36,417 nucleotides of DNA from Bacilli bacterium (GTDB lineage Bacteria; Bacillota; Bacilli; Paenibacillales; NBRC-103111): positions 1 to 36,417 of the forward strand of contig JAQBPR010000017.1 in NCBI GenBank assembly GCA_028287395.1, read 5' to 3'. Numbering within the stretch: the first letter of the stretch is position 1; each line of letters opens with the position of its first letter. Below the pieces are notes generated by a model that was given only the letters and a program-made list of their open reading frames with translations, was not told the origin of the DNA and searched no databases. Shown here piece after piece: positions 16,601 to 24,105 of the stretch. Both the position numbers and the translations under genes were made by a program.

Positions 16601-17505
16601 TAACGAGCGTTCGTCGCAGTGAAATTGATGGTTACCGTGTTCGCACTTGGACTAAAACTATACGTCGTGGATGCGACAATCGTACTATAGTTTACATCGT
16701 CTGCACTTCCTAATACAGACAAGGTTTGCGTTCTTGCTCCCCACGCTGTGGGAAGTTTAAGCACCACTTTATTAATGCTGCTTGTACCTCCCAAATCGAC
16801 GCGGATCCAGTTCGGATAAGCATTGGCTGCACCTTCCCAATAGGATGCTTGATTCCCGTCGTTGGCATTTGTCGCTACATAGGTTTGAGTGAAACTGCCA
16901 GCAGTAATGCCTTTATTCAAAGCAAGATTCGTTCCAGGCGCCGGTGTTGCTGTCGGCGTTGGCGTTGGTGTTGGTGTTGGTCCAGCAGTTCCATACACCT
17001 CAAATTCAGACAATTGCGCTGCCGGCCATCCGCTGTTCGCCGTAAAATTCAATTTGATATATCTTGCGCTGGTGCCCGTGAAATTAATGGTCACCGTATT
17101 TGTGCTAGCTGGATCAAACGTATAAACAGTTGATGCAACCATCGTGCTATAGTTCACATCATCCGCGCTTCCCAAAACGGACAAGGTTTGCGTTCTTGTT
17201 CCCCAGCCTGTAGGAAGTTTAAGAACCACTTGACTTACCGTGTTAGCGCTTCCAAGATCCACACGGACCCATTGCGGGAAGGCACTGTTCGTACTTTCCC
17301 AATACGTTGCTTGATTGCCGTCATTCGCGTTGGTTTCTACATAGACGTCGGAATGACCGCTTGAGGTAATGGCTTTTCCCAAAGCAAGATTCGTTGCCGC
17401 TGATGTGGCCGAAGGGAAAAATGAAATCTGTGAGAAAATTAGGGCAAAAGCTAGAAAACAAATCACTAATGGATTCCTTTTTCCAAAGTTAACATTTTTC
17501 AACAT
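13645..17505 (-). CDS. Secreted GH87 alpha-1,3-glucanase (mutanase) with three discoidin domains
   Basis: The 1286-residue enzyme would cut alpha-1,3-glucan (mutan, fungal wall glucan) outside the cell. Order: signal peptide 1-36; discoidin domains at about 37-172, 191-326 and 357-496 joined by Thr-Pro linkers; two CARDB domains about 500-605 and 608-715; a CBM6/35-like module about 725-885 (YEAEDGVIGGGAAV); and a right-handed beta-helix 897-1286. In the helix, DGINMTNG and STGDDSFALF place Asp1047, Asp1070 and Asp1071 with the 23/24 spacing of the catalytic aspartates reported for Bacillus circulans Agl-KA and its Paenibacillus relatives (from memory). Length matches Paenibacillus mutanases. 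The ATG has GAGGAGG upstream. A cre-box promoter suggests shut-off in preferred sugars. It is divergent from an acyltransferase pseudogene. Confidence 0.92.
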   Translation of the reverse strand: MLKNVNFGKRNPLVICFLAFALIFSQISFFPSATSAATNLALGKAITSSGHSDVYVETNANDGNQATYWESTNSAFPQWVRVDLGSANTVSQVVLKLPTGWGTRTQTLSVLGSADDVNYSTMVASTVYTFDPASTNTVTINFTGTSARYIKLNFTANSGWPAAQLSEFEVYGTAGPTPTPTPTPTATPAPGTNLALNKGITAGSFTQTYVATNANDGNQASYWEGAANAYPNWIRVDLGGTSSINKVVLKLPTAWGARTQTLSVLGSADDVNYSTIVASTTYSFSPSANTVTINFTATNARYVKLNFTANTGSTGAQVSEFEVYGGAVSTPTPTPTATPTATPTPTPTPTPTPSPGPGSNMALGKPIVASSSIYTFVQANANDGDVTTYWEGNSNSYPNTLTVSLGANANTTSIVLKLNPNSAWSTRTQTIQVLGHDQYSSTFTSLVAPTVYTFNPATGNTITIPLTATVSDIQLKITTNSGSGAGQIAEFEVYGSPAPNPDLTITGMSSSPASPIETDAITLTSTVKNVGTASSGATTVNFYLGTTLVGSAPVGALAAGSSVSVSKNIGAQNAATYSVSSKVDETNAVIEQNETNNSFTNPTSLVVSPVASSDLIASSVSWSPSNPAAGNVVNYSVSIKNQGTVASASGTHAVTLTLTDATTNAVVKTLTASYSGVIASGATTSPISMGTWTAVNGKYNLKTDVAVDANELSVKQANNISTQSFFVGRGANMPYDMYEAEDGVIGGGAAVVGPNRIIGDLAGEASGRKAVTLNSTGSYVQFTTKASTNTLVTRFSIPDAAGGDGINSTLNVYVNGVFNQAINLTSHYAWLYGAETSPGNSPGTGPRHIYDEANMMFSSTIPAGSTIRLEKDAANTTNYAIDFINLEQVAPIPNPDPTKYITPAGFTQQDVQNAMDQFRQDTTGKVGVYLPTGTYSISGKIQVYGKVTKVIGAGPWYTQFVAPSGQSNTDIGFSTNSTANGSTFANFAVFGNYTSRIDGPGKVFDFSSVSGDTIDNIWVEHQVCMYWGANTDNMVIKNSRIRDTFADGINMTNGSTGNLVDNNEARSTGDDSFALFSAIDAGGADEINNTFQNLTSLLTWRAAGIAVYGGYANTFKNIYIADTLCYSGITISSLDFGYPMNGFGASPTTNLQNISVVRSGGHFWNGQTFAGIWVFSASKVFQGIRVSDVDIIDPTYSGIMFQTNYSGGTAQYPITDTIFTNITISGAQKSGDAYDAKSGYGLWAIDSAEAGQGPAVGSVTFNHLTFNNNVTNIKNNTSTFTININP

Positions 17506-17652
17506 ATAAAACCTCCTCGTAGTATTTGTAACTTATCACAATGGTTACTTTTCCAATACCATCCTTTATTTTTTCAAAATCCCTCCTTTGCTTTTATTTC
17601 CAATTTATTGTTGCATAAGATTTTTTCCAATCACCTCCTTATATGCACCTAA

Positions 17653-17675
17653 TGATAGCGTTTTCATATATTATA
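17653..17675 (-). promoter_or_regulatory. Promoter -10 with overlapping CcpA cre box (GH87 gene)
   Basis: TATAAT (17675-17670) on the reverse strand is followed by TGAAAACGCTATCA (17666-17653), identical to the box in front of the PQQ-propeller gene and a full cre consensus match. The box is about 150 bp upstream of the glucanase ATG. The -35 region (AGTGGA) is weak here too. Confidence 0.68.
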
Positions 17676-17723
17676 GGTGAGTGAGCAGCTCTTCCACTAT
17701 GAAGATTCTTATGTTTTCTAAGT

Positions 17724-17733
17724 GTAATATTAC
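17724..17733. promoter_or_regulatory. GTAATATTAC palindrome, second copy
   Basis: The same 10-bp palindrome as at 13406-13415, at nearly the same distance from its cre box (58 nt against 57). Homology between the two upstream regions ends about 10 bp beyond it. Confidence 0.45.
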
Positions 17734-17794
17734 GAAGTTAGTTCCGTATGTCGATCATACACTTCATGTTTACATTAGAAGTATCATTAGAAAG

Positions 17795-18660
17795 AGTTAT
17801 CTATTACAATTTGTATCAAGTCATCTTTTAATAAAGAGCATTTCAATTATAATCTGTACCACGGATTATTTATTTCCGGGGGATAGGGAAGTCGATATAT
17901 TCTTTGTCCTAAGCGGCTTTATTATTTACTATATTCATTCAGCAGACATTGGAAAAAAAGAACAATTAAAATTATTTTTAATAAAACGATTTGTTCGAAT
18001 CTACCCTATTTATTGGGTTGTACTTATCGGGATGACTTTAGTCTATTTATTAATTCCAAATACCGGCAAAGGATTTGAGTTGGAATTCGATAATATAGTG
18101 CGCTCTATTATTTTGTTTCCACAAATAAATCATTTACCTACAATTGCTGTAGCTTGGACTCTTAGCTACGAAATTTTATTTTATATATTTTTTTGCATTG
18201 CTGATCGTTGCTAACAAAAAAATATCGATTCCTATAATCGGTCTATGGATTTAAAATAGGCTTTACAAAAATAATTTTATTTTTAGGTTTAGTCAGTTTC
18301 GTGATCGCTTCGATAAACGATCACCTAAATTTATTTGCGCTGTCAAGAACATTTTCATTCGGTATATCCTCTGCTTTTATTATTTTGGGGGCAGTAACAT
18401 TAGAAAAAACGAAAAATATTAATTCTTCGCGAATACTAGTCTATTTAGGTAATGCTTCGTACTCTATATACCTTGTTCATTTCCCTGCAATTGCATTGGT
18501 TTTTAGACTTATGCAAAAAACGAAAATGTATGCGATTTTAGGTGTTCCCTTAGCAAGTACACTCTTACTTATTGTATCTTTAATTATAGGCTGTCTGGTT
18601 CATTCCATTATAGAAAAACCAATGTTAGCATTCTTTCGATCATCTAAAAGCGCAGCTGCC
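17795..18660 (+). pseudogene. Broken acyltransferase-3 family membrane protein
   Basis: Two pieces of one gene are visible. The first reads VDIFFVLSGFIIYYIHSAD, then KRFVRIYPIYWVVL and AVAWTLSYEILFYIFF, ending in a stop at 18214. The second reads from about 18255 (IILFLGLVSFVIAS) through LGNASYSIYLVHFPAIALVF to IIEKPMLAFFR. These are the R-x-Y-P, SYE and S-Y-x-I-Y-L-x-H motifs of acyltransferase-3 proteins (O-acetylation of surface polysaccharides). Between the pieces one frame change and one in-frame TAA are needed (LLIVANKKISIPIIGLWI, stop). The N-terminal first helix is degraded near 17800. The frame upstream runs into the glucanase control region, so there is no native start. Confidence 0.8.
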
Positions 18661-18663
18661 TTA

Positions 18664-18760
18664 TCACGGGAAAATCACGATCAGCTTGTTTATTCAGGGT
18701 CGACGGAGGATTTATAACGATTTTTGTTGAGGATGGAAATTACTTGGAGAATAGAGCGAG
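18664..18760 (+). pseudogene. Fragment of a second spoVR gene
   Basis: About 76 aligned bases starting at CGATCAGCTTGT are roughly 81 percent identical by hand count to 5755-5831 in spoVR. The peptide DQLVYS, then [18 protein letters not shown], matches [20 protein letters not shown] in the intact protein. One base is missing after VYS, so the frame is broken and the upstream acyltransferase frame runs into this piece. The divergence is too large for a recent copy of the local gene. Confidence 0.72.
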
Positions 18761-18768
18761 CAGGTCTG

Positions 18769-18930
18769 CTAAAGTTTAAAGCCAATCGTTGCTTCAATTG
18801 CTTTTTTCCACCCATGGTATAAGCGCTGTCTTAGTTCATTCGTCATGACCGGATTATAGCATCGTTCCTTCTTCCATTGGGTGGAAATTTCTTCTCTGCT
18901 GCTCCAATAGCCTACAGCCAGTCCAGCGAA
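18769..18930 (-). pseudogene. glpK: 3' end of a glycerol kinase gene
   Basis: On the reverse strand 53 codons and a TAG stop (18771-18769) read AGLAVGYWSSREEI, STQWKKERCYNPVM, then RLYHGWKKAIEAT. This is the C-terminus of GlpK (the AGLAxGYW, W-K-x-E-R and GWKKA blocks). Everything upstream is gone, replaced by the terminator of the SLH gene. It converges on the spoVR fragment with about 9 bp between, so both may come from one ancestral junction. Confidence 0.78.
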
Positions 18931-18970
18931 AAAAGCCTCGCATACTGCAAATGCAGCACACGAGGCTTTT
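18929..18970 (-). terminator. Terminator of the SLH protein gene
   Basis: AAAAGCCTCG and CGAGGCTTTT enclose an inner CTGCA/TGCAG stem; the reverse strand ends in TTTTTT. It lies 18 bp past the SLH stop and directly abuts the glpK remnant. Confidence 0.82.
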
Positions 18971-18988
18971 GTTTGAAAGCATTCCGAA

Positions 18989-20245
18989 TTAATTAATTTG
19001 AATGGAATTTACTGTAGTATTGATTCCTTTTAACTGAACGGAATGATTCGTCACAAGCTTAGTTTGATCTCCAATGATCGTTACTGGGTTAGATACAACG
19101 TAGCTTGAAACTTGCGACCCGCCACCATATACAGTTTGTGATATGGATATCGTTGCAATTTGTCCTTGGGTATTAAATGATATTCCGTTAAATAAACCAT
19201 CTACTGTAAAAGCAGTTTGTGTAACTGGTGGAGTGACAGGAGTAACAGGAGTGACTGGAGTCACTTCGATAAAGATTGCCACACCATTGTATAAATGAAT
19301 GATTACTTTATCTCCTACTTGAATCGCAGACAAGGCTGCCTTCACACCGCCGCGATAGACAAAAGCATTCGGATCAACCGTAACTTGGTTCGTTACGTTC
19401 CCTTGAACTATGGACAATAGATTGTTGCTAACTGCTGCGGAAACCGTTCCTTTCAGAGCATCATTTCCTGTCATTTGATTTCCAGTGCGGTCAAGCAGTG
19501 CAGCTAATTGAGCACGCGTTACCGGTTCATTCGGACGGAAGGTATTGTCTTCAAATCCAGTAATTAAACCTTTTTCAATAGCTTCTTCTACATACCCAAC
19601 TGAACCTGCAGGAATTTTATCCGCGTCCTTGAACGTTAGATGCGTATTCATTTTCGTCTTAGCTTCGCCATCCAGCTTTAATGCTTTCACTAACAAAGTC
19701 GTTGCCCATAAGCGATTGGCTTCTTTATCAGGTTGAACGGATGTATCCGTTTCAAGAAAAAGGTCATTTTCAACTGCAACGGCTACATAACCAACTGCCC
19801 AAGGATATTTTTCCGTAATTTTAGCGGCATCTTTAAAATTGAGCTGGGTTTGCATTTCTGCTGCAGATTCTGCTTTGTCCTTTAAACCCATCAACCGCAC
19901 TGCTGCTGTAATAGCTTCAATTTGAGTGATCACACTACGTGGACGGAATGTTCCATCTTCATACCCTTGAAATACTTGTTTGGAAGCTAGACTGGCAATA
20001 TTTTTTGCTGCCCATTCTACGTCATTGCCCTTCACATCGTTAAAATTAAACGTGATTTGCGCTTGACCATCGTCGATTTGAACATTACCTTTTGCATTAA
20101 TGTGTGAGAATTTGGTTTCTTTTTTTGCATCTTTACCGTGATCTTTGTCTTTACCATTCGCTAATGCTGCGCTTGAACCACCAATCACCATAGCTAAAGT
20201 AAGTCCTGTAATCATCGTTTTTTTGAATATAGTTGATCTAATCAT
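18989..20245 (-). CDS. Secreted S-layer homology (SLH) domain protein
   Basis: The 418-residue protein has a signal peptide (about 1-29, ALA-NG) and a lysine-rich stretch. Three SLH motifs follow: about residues 78-135 (FQGYEDGTFRPRSVITQIEA), about 140-200 (degenerate; KYPWAVGYVAVAVENDLF) and about 205-265 (GLITGFEDNTFRPNEPVTRA). SLH triplets hold proteins to pyruvylated secondary wall polymer. After residue 265 come an unassigned domain, a short VTPVTPVTPP spacer and a Ser/Thr-rich tail. Start ATG has GGGAGAG about 9 nt upstream. It is divergent from a lipoprotein gene. Role beyond wall anchoring is unknown. Confidence 0.87.
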   Translation of the reverse strand: MIRSTIFKKTMITGLTLAMVIGGSSAALANGKDKDHGKDAKKETKFSHINAKGNVQIDDGQAQITFNFNDVKGNDVEWAAKNIASLASKQVFQGYEDGTFRPRSVITQIEAITAAVRLMGLKDKAESAAEMQTQLNFKDAAKITEKYPWAVGYVAVAVENDLFLETDTSVQPDKEANRLWATTLLVKALKLDGEAKTKMNTHLTFKDADKIPAGSVGYVEEAIEKGLITGFEDNTFRPNEPVTRAQLAALLDRTGNQMTGNDALKGTVSAAVSNNLLSIVQGNVTNQVTVDPNAFVYRGGVKAALSAIQVGDKVIIHLYNGVAIFIEVTPVTPVTPVTPPVTQTAFTVDGLFNGISFNTQGQIATISISQTVYGGGSQVSSYVVSNPVTIIGDQTKLVTNHSVQLKGINTTVNSIQIN

Positions 20246-20397
20246 TAATTCATCTCTCCCAATTTTATAATTTTTATAATCCTCGCGAAGGATGCTTGCA
20301 TGTTAAAGTCTTCGGTCATCCTATCTGTTTTTTGGGGGGTTCCAGAAAAAAATAGCAAAGAATTAAAAGCAGCACGATGAAAATATTTAGTTTATGG

Positions 20398-20406
20398 TGC
20401 TATAAT
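20398..20406 (+). promoter_or_regulatory. Extended -10 promoter of the lipoprotein gene
   Basis: TGC-TATAAT is a perfect extended -10, 38 bp before the start codon. The -35 at 17 nt (TGAAAA) is weak, as is common for extended -10 promoters. Confidence 0.55.
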
Positions 20407-20443
20407 AAACATGAATTTAGGTAATAAACAAAGGAGATCAAGT

Positions 20444-21271
20444 ATGACTAAGACAATAAATCACGGAATGAAAATACTCATCGTTGGAGCTTTAATCTTC
20501 ACATTAACAGGCTGTGCTTATACGGAGAAAGCACCCCTCGGAAGTAAAATAGAAAGCAATATTATTGAAAAAAACATGCGTACAGTACAAGTGGCTTCGT
20601 TTGATTTGGGACAAAAAGGCGTTTTAAATAAAGTTAAGCTAACAGTTGAAATGGACAAATATGAGAATCCTGCATTGTGGACGATAGCCGTAGATGGGAA
20701 AGATGTGATTCATATTCCATCCTTCAATGGAACTTACATGTCTTCTAAAGCAGATCTAAAATTAGAAAGCTTCGCCCCGAATAAACCGCTCATACTTTTA
20801 TATCGTTACTCAAGCGGCTCTGGCGGAAAAACAGCTGTGGATATTTATGATCCTCAAGATCATTGGCGACAAATACTTTTTTCTGATGAACTAGCAAATT
20901 CTCTTGAAGGACGATTCAATGTACAATATACAGCTGAAAACAAAGCCGAGCTAATCGATGTCGTTTCAAATGTTAAAGTTGAGTTGCCCTTAACGGGCGA
21001 CAATATAAATACGACAACGCCTTTACGACCGCCTATCGGTGCGGATCCCATTTCTGAATATACGATTGAGGATGTGGATGGCGATGGCATAAAAGAGCTG
21101 ATCGCGTTACAGCGCGTAGCAGGCTACGTCCATGCAGGCACTCTTGGCTATGTTAAAACCATTCTGAAATACGAAAGCAATACATTCAAGCCTGTATCTC
21201 TAGAAATTTTGGACGCAGAAAATAAGCGCTTAAAAACAGAAGCATTCCAAGGACAGACATTATCTAGATAA
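20444..21271 (+). CDS. Hypothetical lipoprotein with a calcium-binding-like motif
   Basis: ATG 20444 is chosen because AAGGAG lies 7 nt upstream; an in-frame ATG at 20411 overlaps the promoter output and lacks a ribosome site. The 275-residue product has a short type II signal peptide ending in the lipobox LTGC, so it should be lipid-anchored on the outer face of the membrane. Near residue 220, IEDVDGDGIKELIALQRV is a DxDxDG loop as found in FG-GAP/VCBS or EF-hand-like segments. The rest is unassigned beta-rich sequence. It stands alone between an SLH gene and asnB. Confidence 0.72.
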   Translation: MTKTINHGMKILIVGALIFTLTGCAYTEKAPLGSKIESNIIEKNMRTVQVASFDLGQKGVLNKVKLTVEMDKYENPALWTIAVDGKDVIHIPSFNGTYMSSKADLKLESFAPNKPLILLYRYSSGSGGKTAVDIYDPQDHWRQILFSDELANSLEGRFNVQYTAENKAELIDVVSNVKVELPLTGDNINTTTPLRPPIGADPISEYTIEDVDGDGIKELIALQRVAGYVHAGTLGYVKTILKYESNTFKPVSLEILDAENKRLKTEAFQGQTLSR

Positions 21272-21289
21272 AAAGCGCATACCCTGTAA

Positions 21290-21323
21290 CATTGATGACT
21301 GTTTTGACGAACGGTTATCAATG
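21290..21323. promoter_or_regulatory. Inverted repeat ahead of asnB
   Basis: CATTGATGAC and GTTATCAATG are complements but for one base, with 14 nt between. It is either the end of the lipoprotein transcript or a site controlling asnB. No T-box specifier or riboswitch fold was seen. Confidence 0.4.
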
Positions 21324-21353
21324 AGATTACCTTGAAAGAAAGGGATGCATGCT

Positions 21354-23201
21354 ATGTGTGGAATAACGGGATGGATTGACTGGCAAAAGGATTTGACCAT
21401 CTATCCTTCCATTCTCGAAAATATGACTGAAACGATGGCCGCTCGCGGACCCGATGCGTCGGGTCATTGGATAACTTCGCATTGTGCTCTTGGACATCGC
21501 AGACTAAGCGTGATTGATCCGGAAAATGGTGCACAGCCCATGATCCGAAAGCTTGGCGACTTCACCTATGTGGTTGTATATAACGGAGAATTGTACAATG
21601 CTTTAGAGCTTCGCAAAGAATTGCAGCAACGGGGCCATATTTTCCGAACTCGCTGTGATACGGAAGTATTATTGATCGCTTTTATGGAATGGGGCCCTGC
21701 TTGTGTAGAGCGATTCAATGGTATCTTTGCCTTTGCCGCTTGGAATGAAAAAGAGCAATCCCTGTTTCTCGCAAGGGATCGTTTGGGTGTTAAACCCTTG
21801 TTTTATGCCGCATTAAACGATTGTTTTTTATTCGGCTCCGAACCGAAAGCCATACTGGCGCATCCTTCCTTTAAAGCAGAAATCGATGCTGCAGGGATCG
21901 CTGAAATTTTCGCTATTGGACCTGCGCGTACGCCGGGTGTGGGTGTATTTTGTAATATGTCAGAGTTAAAACCCGGCCATTGGATGATCGTTGATCGGAA
22001 TGGAATTCGCTCACATCGTTATTGGAGCCTTATCAGTCAACCTAACTTAGACGATGTGGAAACAACCGCGCAAAAGGTGCATGATTTGCTAAAAGATACA
22101 GTAGAACGCCAGCTTGTTTCTGATGTTCCGGTTTGTACTTTGCTTTCAGGCGGACTTGATTCCAGTGCATTAACTGCATTTGCCACGGCTTATTACAAGC
22201 AAACAGAGCAAGGTATTGTGCCTACTTATTCGGTCGATTATGCCGATAATGATAAATATTTTCAAGCCAATGCGTTTCAACCCAATGCGGATGCCCCTTG
22301 GATTAAAAGGATGACACAATTTTTACAAACGGAGCATCACTCCATTCAATTTGATACACCTGAATTAGTCGAAGCTTTAACAGCTGCTGTCATTGCCAGA
22401 GATTTACCAGGGATGGCTGATGTGGACGGATCGCTTTATTTATTTTGCCAAGAAATTAAAAAAGGGGCGACGGTTGCTGTTTCCGGAGAGGCTGCTGATG
22501 AAATTTTTGGCGGATATCCATGGTTTCATCGCGAGGATTTATTGAACGCAAATGCATTTCCATGGGCATTGGAAACTAAAAAACGCTCGCAGCTGCTTTC
22601 CGCTGAAATGCGAGATTGGGTTAAGCCTGAGCAATATGTTGCTGAGCGCTATCAGCAAGCATTAGAGGAAGTGCCCCATCTTGCAGGTGAAAATGAACAG
22701 CAGCGCAAATTGCGCGAAATGTCCTACTTGAACATCACCCGGTTTATGCCGACGCTGTTAGATCGCAAAGATCGGATGAGTATGGCCGCCGGTTTAGAGG
22801 TGCGTGTTCCTTTTTGCGATCATCGGCTTGTCGAATATGTTTGGAATATACCTTGGGAAATAAAAATGACAGGTGGTCGCGAAAAAGGCATTCTACGTAA
22901 AGCTTTAACAGGCGTTCTTCCCGAAGATGTCCTAACACGCAAAAAAAGTCCCTATCCCAAAACGCATAACCCGAATTACTTAACTGCGGTTAAAAAAGGA
23001 TTATCGAACATTTTGAATGAACCCTCTTCCCCCATTTTGGGCTTGATTGATGCTGCAAAAGTACGTCAAATCGTGGAATCCAGTGAGGAGCAATCCAATT
23101 TCCCTTGGTTCGGACAATTAATGACAGGACCACAGCTTTTCGCTTATTTCATCCAAATCAACACCTGGATGCGTACCTATCGTGTTACTGTAAAAGGTTA
23201 A
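21354..23201 (+). CDS. asnB: Asparagine synthase, glutamine-hydrolysing (AsnB/AsnO type)
   Basis: This enzyme makes asparagine from aspartate, ATP and glutamine. I start at ATG 21354 so that the nucleophile Cys is residue 2 (MCGITGW), as class II amidotransferases require; GAAAGAAAGGG lies about 9 nt upstream. At 615 residues it matches B. subtilis AsnO (YisO, about 614), the sporulation-linked form. The glutaminase domain shows RGPDASGHW and YNGELYN; the synthetase domain has the pyrophosphate loop SGGLDSS at 265-271 and SGEAADEIFGGYPWF. The C-terminus is intact. It is probably transcribed alone and ends against a large palindromic element. Confidence 0.92.
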   Translation: MCGITGWIDWQKDLTIYPSILENMTETMAARGPDASGHWITSHCALGHRRLSVIDPENGAQPMIRKLGDFTYVVVYNGELYNALELRKELQQRGHIFRTRCDTEVLLIAFMEWGPACVERFNGIFAFAAWNEKEQSLFLARDRLGVKPLFYAALNDCFLFGSEPKAILAHPSFKAEIDAAGIAEIFAIGPARTPGVGVFCNMSELKPGHWMIVDRNGIRSHRYWSLISQPNLDDVETTAQKVHDLLKDTVERQLVSDVPVCTLLSGGLDSSALTAFATAYYKQTEQGIVPTYSVDYADNDKYFQANAFQPNADAPWIKRMTQFLQTEHHSIQFDTPELVEALTAAVIARDLPGMADVDGSLYLFCQEIKKGATVAVSGEAADEIFGGYPWFHREDLLNANAFPWALETKKRSQLLSAEMRDWVKPEQYVAERYQQALEEVPHLAGENEQQRKLREMSYLNITRFMPTLLDRKDRMSMAAGLEVRVPFCDHRLVEYVWNIPWEIKMTGGREKGILRKALTGVLPEDVLTRKKSPYPKTHNPNYLTAVKKGLSNILNEPSSPILGLIDAAKVRQIVESSEEQSNFPWFGQLMTGPQLFAYFIQINTWMRTYRVTVKG

Positions 23202-23214
23202 GGAATTAAACCAA

Positions 23215-23448
23215 AAATACAGCCATTCTCTAAATAGGGGGTAGCTGTCAGACTGTTGAGAAACATTTGACCGTTCCAGATATGTATGTCGGTTACAGCC
23301 ACTTCTTGAAATTGCATCCTCTTATTAGAGGGTGGGAACGATGCAATTTCAAATATGGCCCGTAAACTTTTCACTCGACATACATATCTTCCACTCAGGT
23401 TTCTCAACAAACTCACAGCCATCCTCTAGGAAGAGGATGGCTGTATTT
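23215..23448. repeat. 234-bp near-palindromic element between convergent genes
   Basis: The whole gap folds on itself. Its outer ends are AAATACAGCCAT and the complement, each starting its own small hairpin. Matching inner blocks are GTTGAGAAAC (23255-23264 / 23399-23408), AGATATGTATGTCG (23278-23291 / 23376-23389) and TTGAAATTGCATC (23306-23318 / 23340-23352), with a 21-nt centre. It carries no gene. It could be a MITE-like non-autonomous element or a structured RNA; it also supplies the terminator between asnB and rdgB. Confidence 0.8.
23415..23448. terminator. Strong terminator hairpin within the palindromic element
   Basis: ACAGCCATCCTCT and AGAGGATGGCTGT pair perfectly over 13 bp around AGGA, followed by ATTT on the plus strand. 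It probably ends asnB transcripts and may also stop rdgB readthrough. The corresponding hairpin at the left end (23219-23248) is degenerate. Confidence 0.65.
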
Positions 23449-23466
23449 GATCTAAAATGAACTTGT

Positions 23467-24105
23467 TTAAAATGTAGTCAGCTGCTGCATCAAAGCCTTT
23501 AGTGCTTTGGCACGATGACTGACATCATTTTTTTGTTCTATGGTTATTTCGGCAAATGTGCGTTCAAGCTCCGGCAAATAAAAAAATGGATCGTAGCCAA
23601 ATCCGTTATTCCCTCTAGCTTCACTAATGATTAAGCCTTCGCAGGCTGCCTCGACCTGTAATACTCGCTTGCGGATCGGATCATAAAGAGCCAGCGCACA
23701 AACAAACCGAGCTTTACTTAACATTTGCGGAAGCCTGCCTGATAAATCGAGATTGCCTTCTGTCTGATTCTGCAGCTCTTGCAATAGCTTTGCATTATTC
23801 GCTTCATCCGCAGCCCCTTCACCCGCAAATCTTGCCGACCATACGCCCGGCGCCCCATCAAGCGCATCGACGCACAAGCCAGAATCGTCGGCAAGCACAG
23901 GGATGCCGAGCAGCAGCGCAATGGTTTTTGCTTTTTTGAGCGCATTTTCGCCAAACGTCAGACCATCTTCGACAATGGGCGGAATGTTTTCATAATCCGC
24001 TAGACTGCGAACCTCCAACTGTCGTTCCTGCAAGAGCGCTGCGAATTCCTTCACTTTGCCTAAATTGCGCGTTGCTATAACAACAATATTAGGATTTGCC
24101 TGCAT
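23467..24105 (-). CDS. rdgB: XTP/dITP diphosphatase (RdgB/HAM1 family)
   Basis: The enzyme hydrolyses deaminated purine triphosphates (dITP, XTP) and keeps them out of DNA and RNA. Motifs are intact: [12 protein letters not shown] near the start, [31 protein letters not shown] and [11 protein letters not shown] prefer ATG 24105 (212 residues), with GGAG 9 nt upstream. A GTG at 24129 would add eight residues. It overlaps the end of rph by 17 nt, so the two are translationally coupled. The rph-rdgB order follows the gerM-rph-ysnA cluster of Bacillus. Confidence 0.92.
   Translation of the reverse strand: MQANPNIVVIATRNLGKVKEFAALLQERQLEVRSLADYENIPPIVEDGLTFGENALKKAKTIALLLGIPVLADDSGLCVDALDGAPGVWSARFAGEGAADEANNAKLLQELQNQTEGNLDLSGRLPQMLSKARFVCALALYDPIRKRVLQVEAACEGLIISEARGNNGFGYDPFFYLPELERTFAEITIEQKNDVSHRAKALKALMQQLTTF

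Noticed and set aside
21272..21353. T-box or riboswitch ahead of asnB
   Set aside because: Only about 80 bp are available, with one simple inverted repeat and no T-box sequence or specifier loop.
23198..23422. 74-codon reverse frame in the asnB-rdgB gap
   Set aside because: It lies inside the palindromic element, whose structure explains the bases better than coding does.
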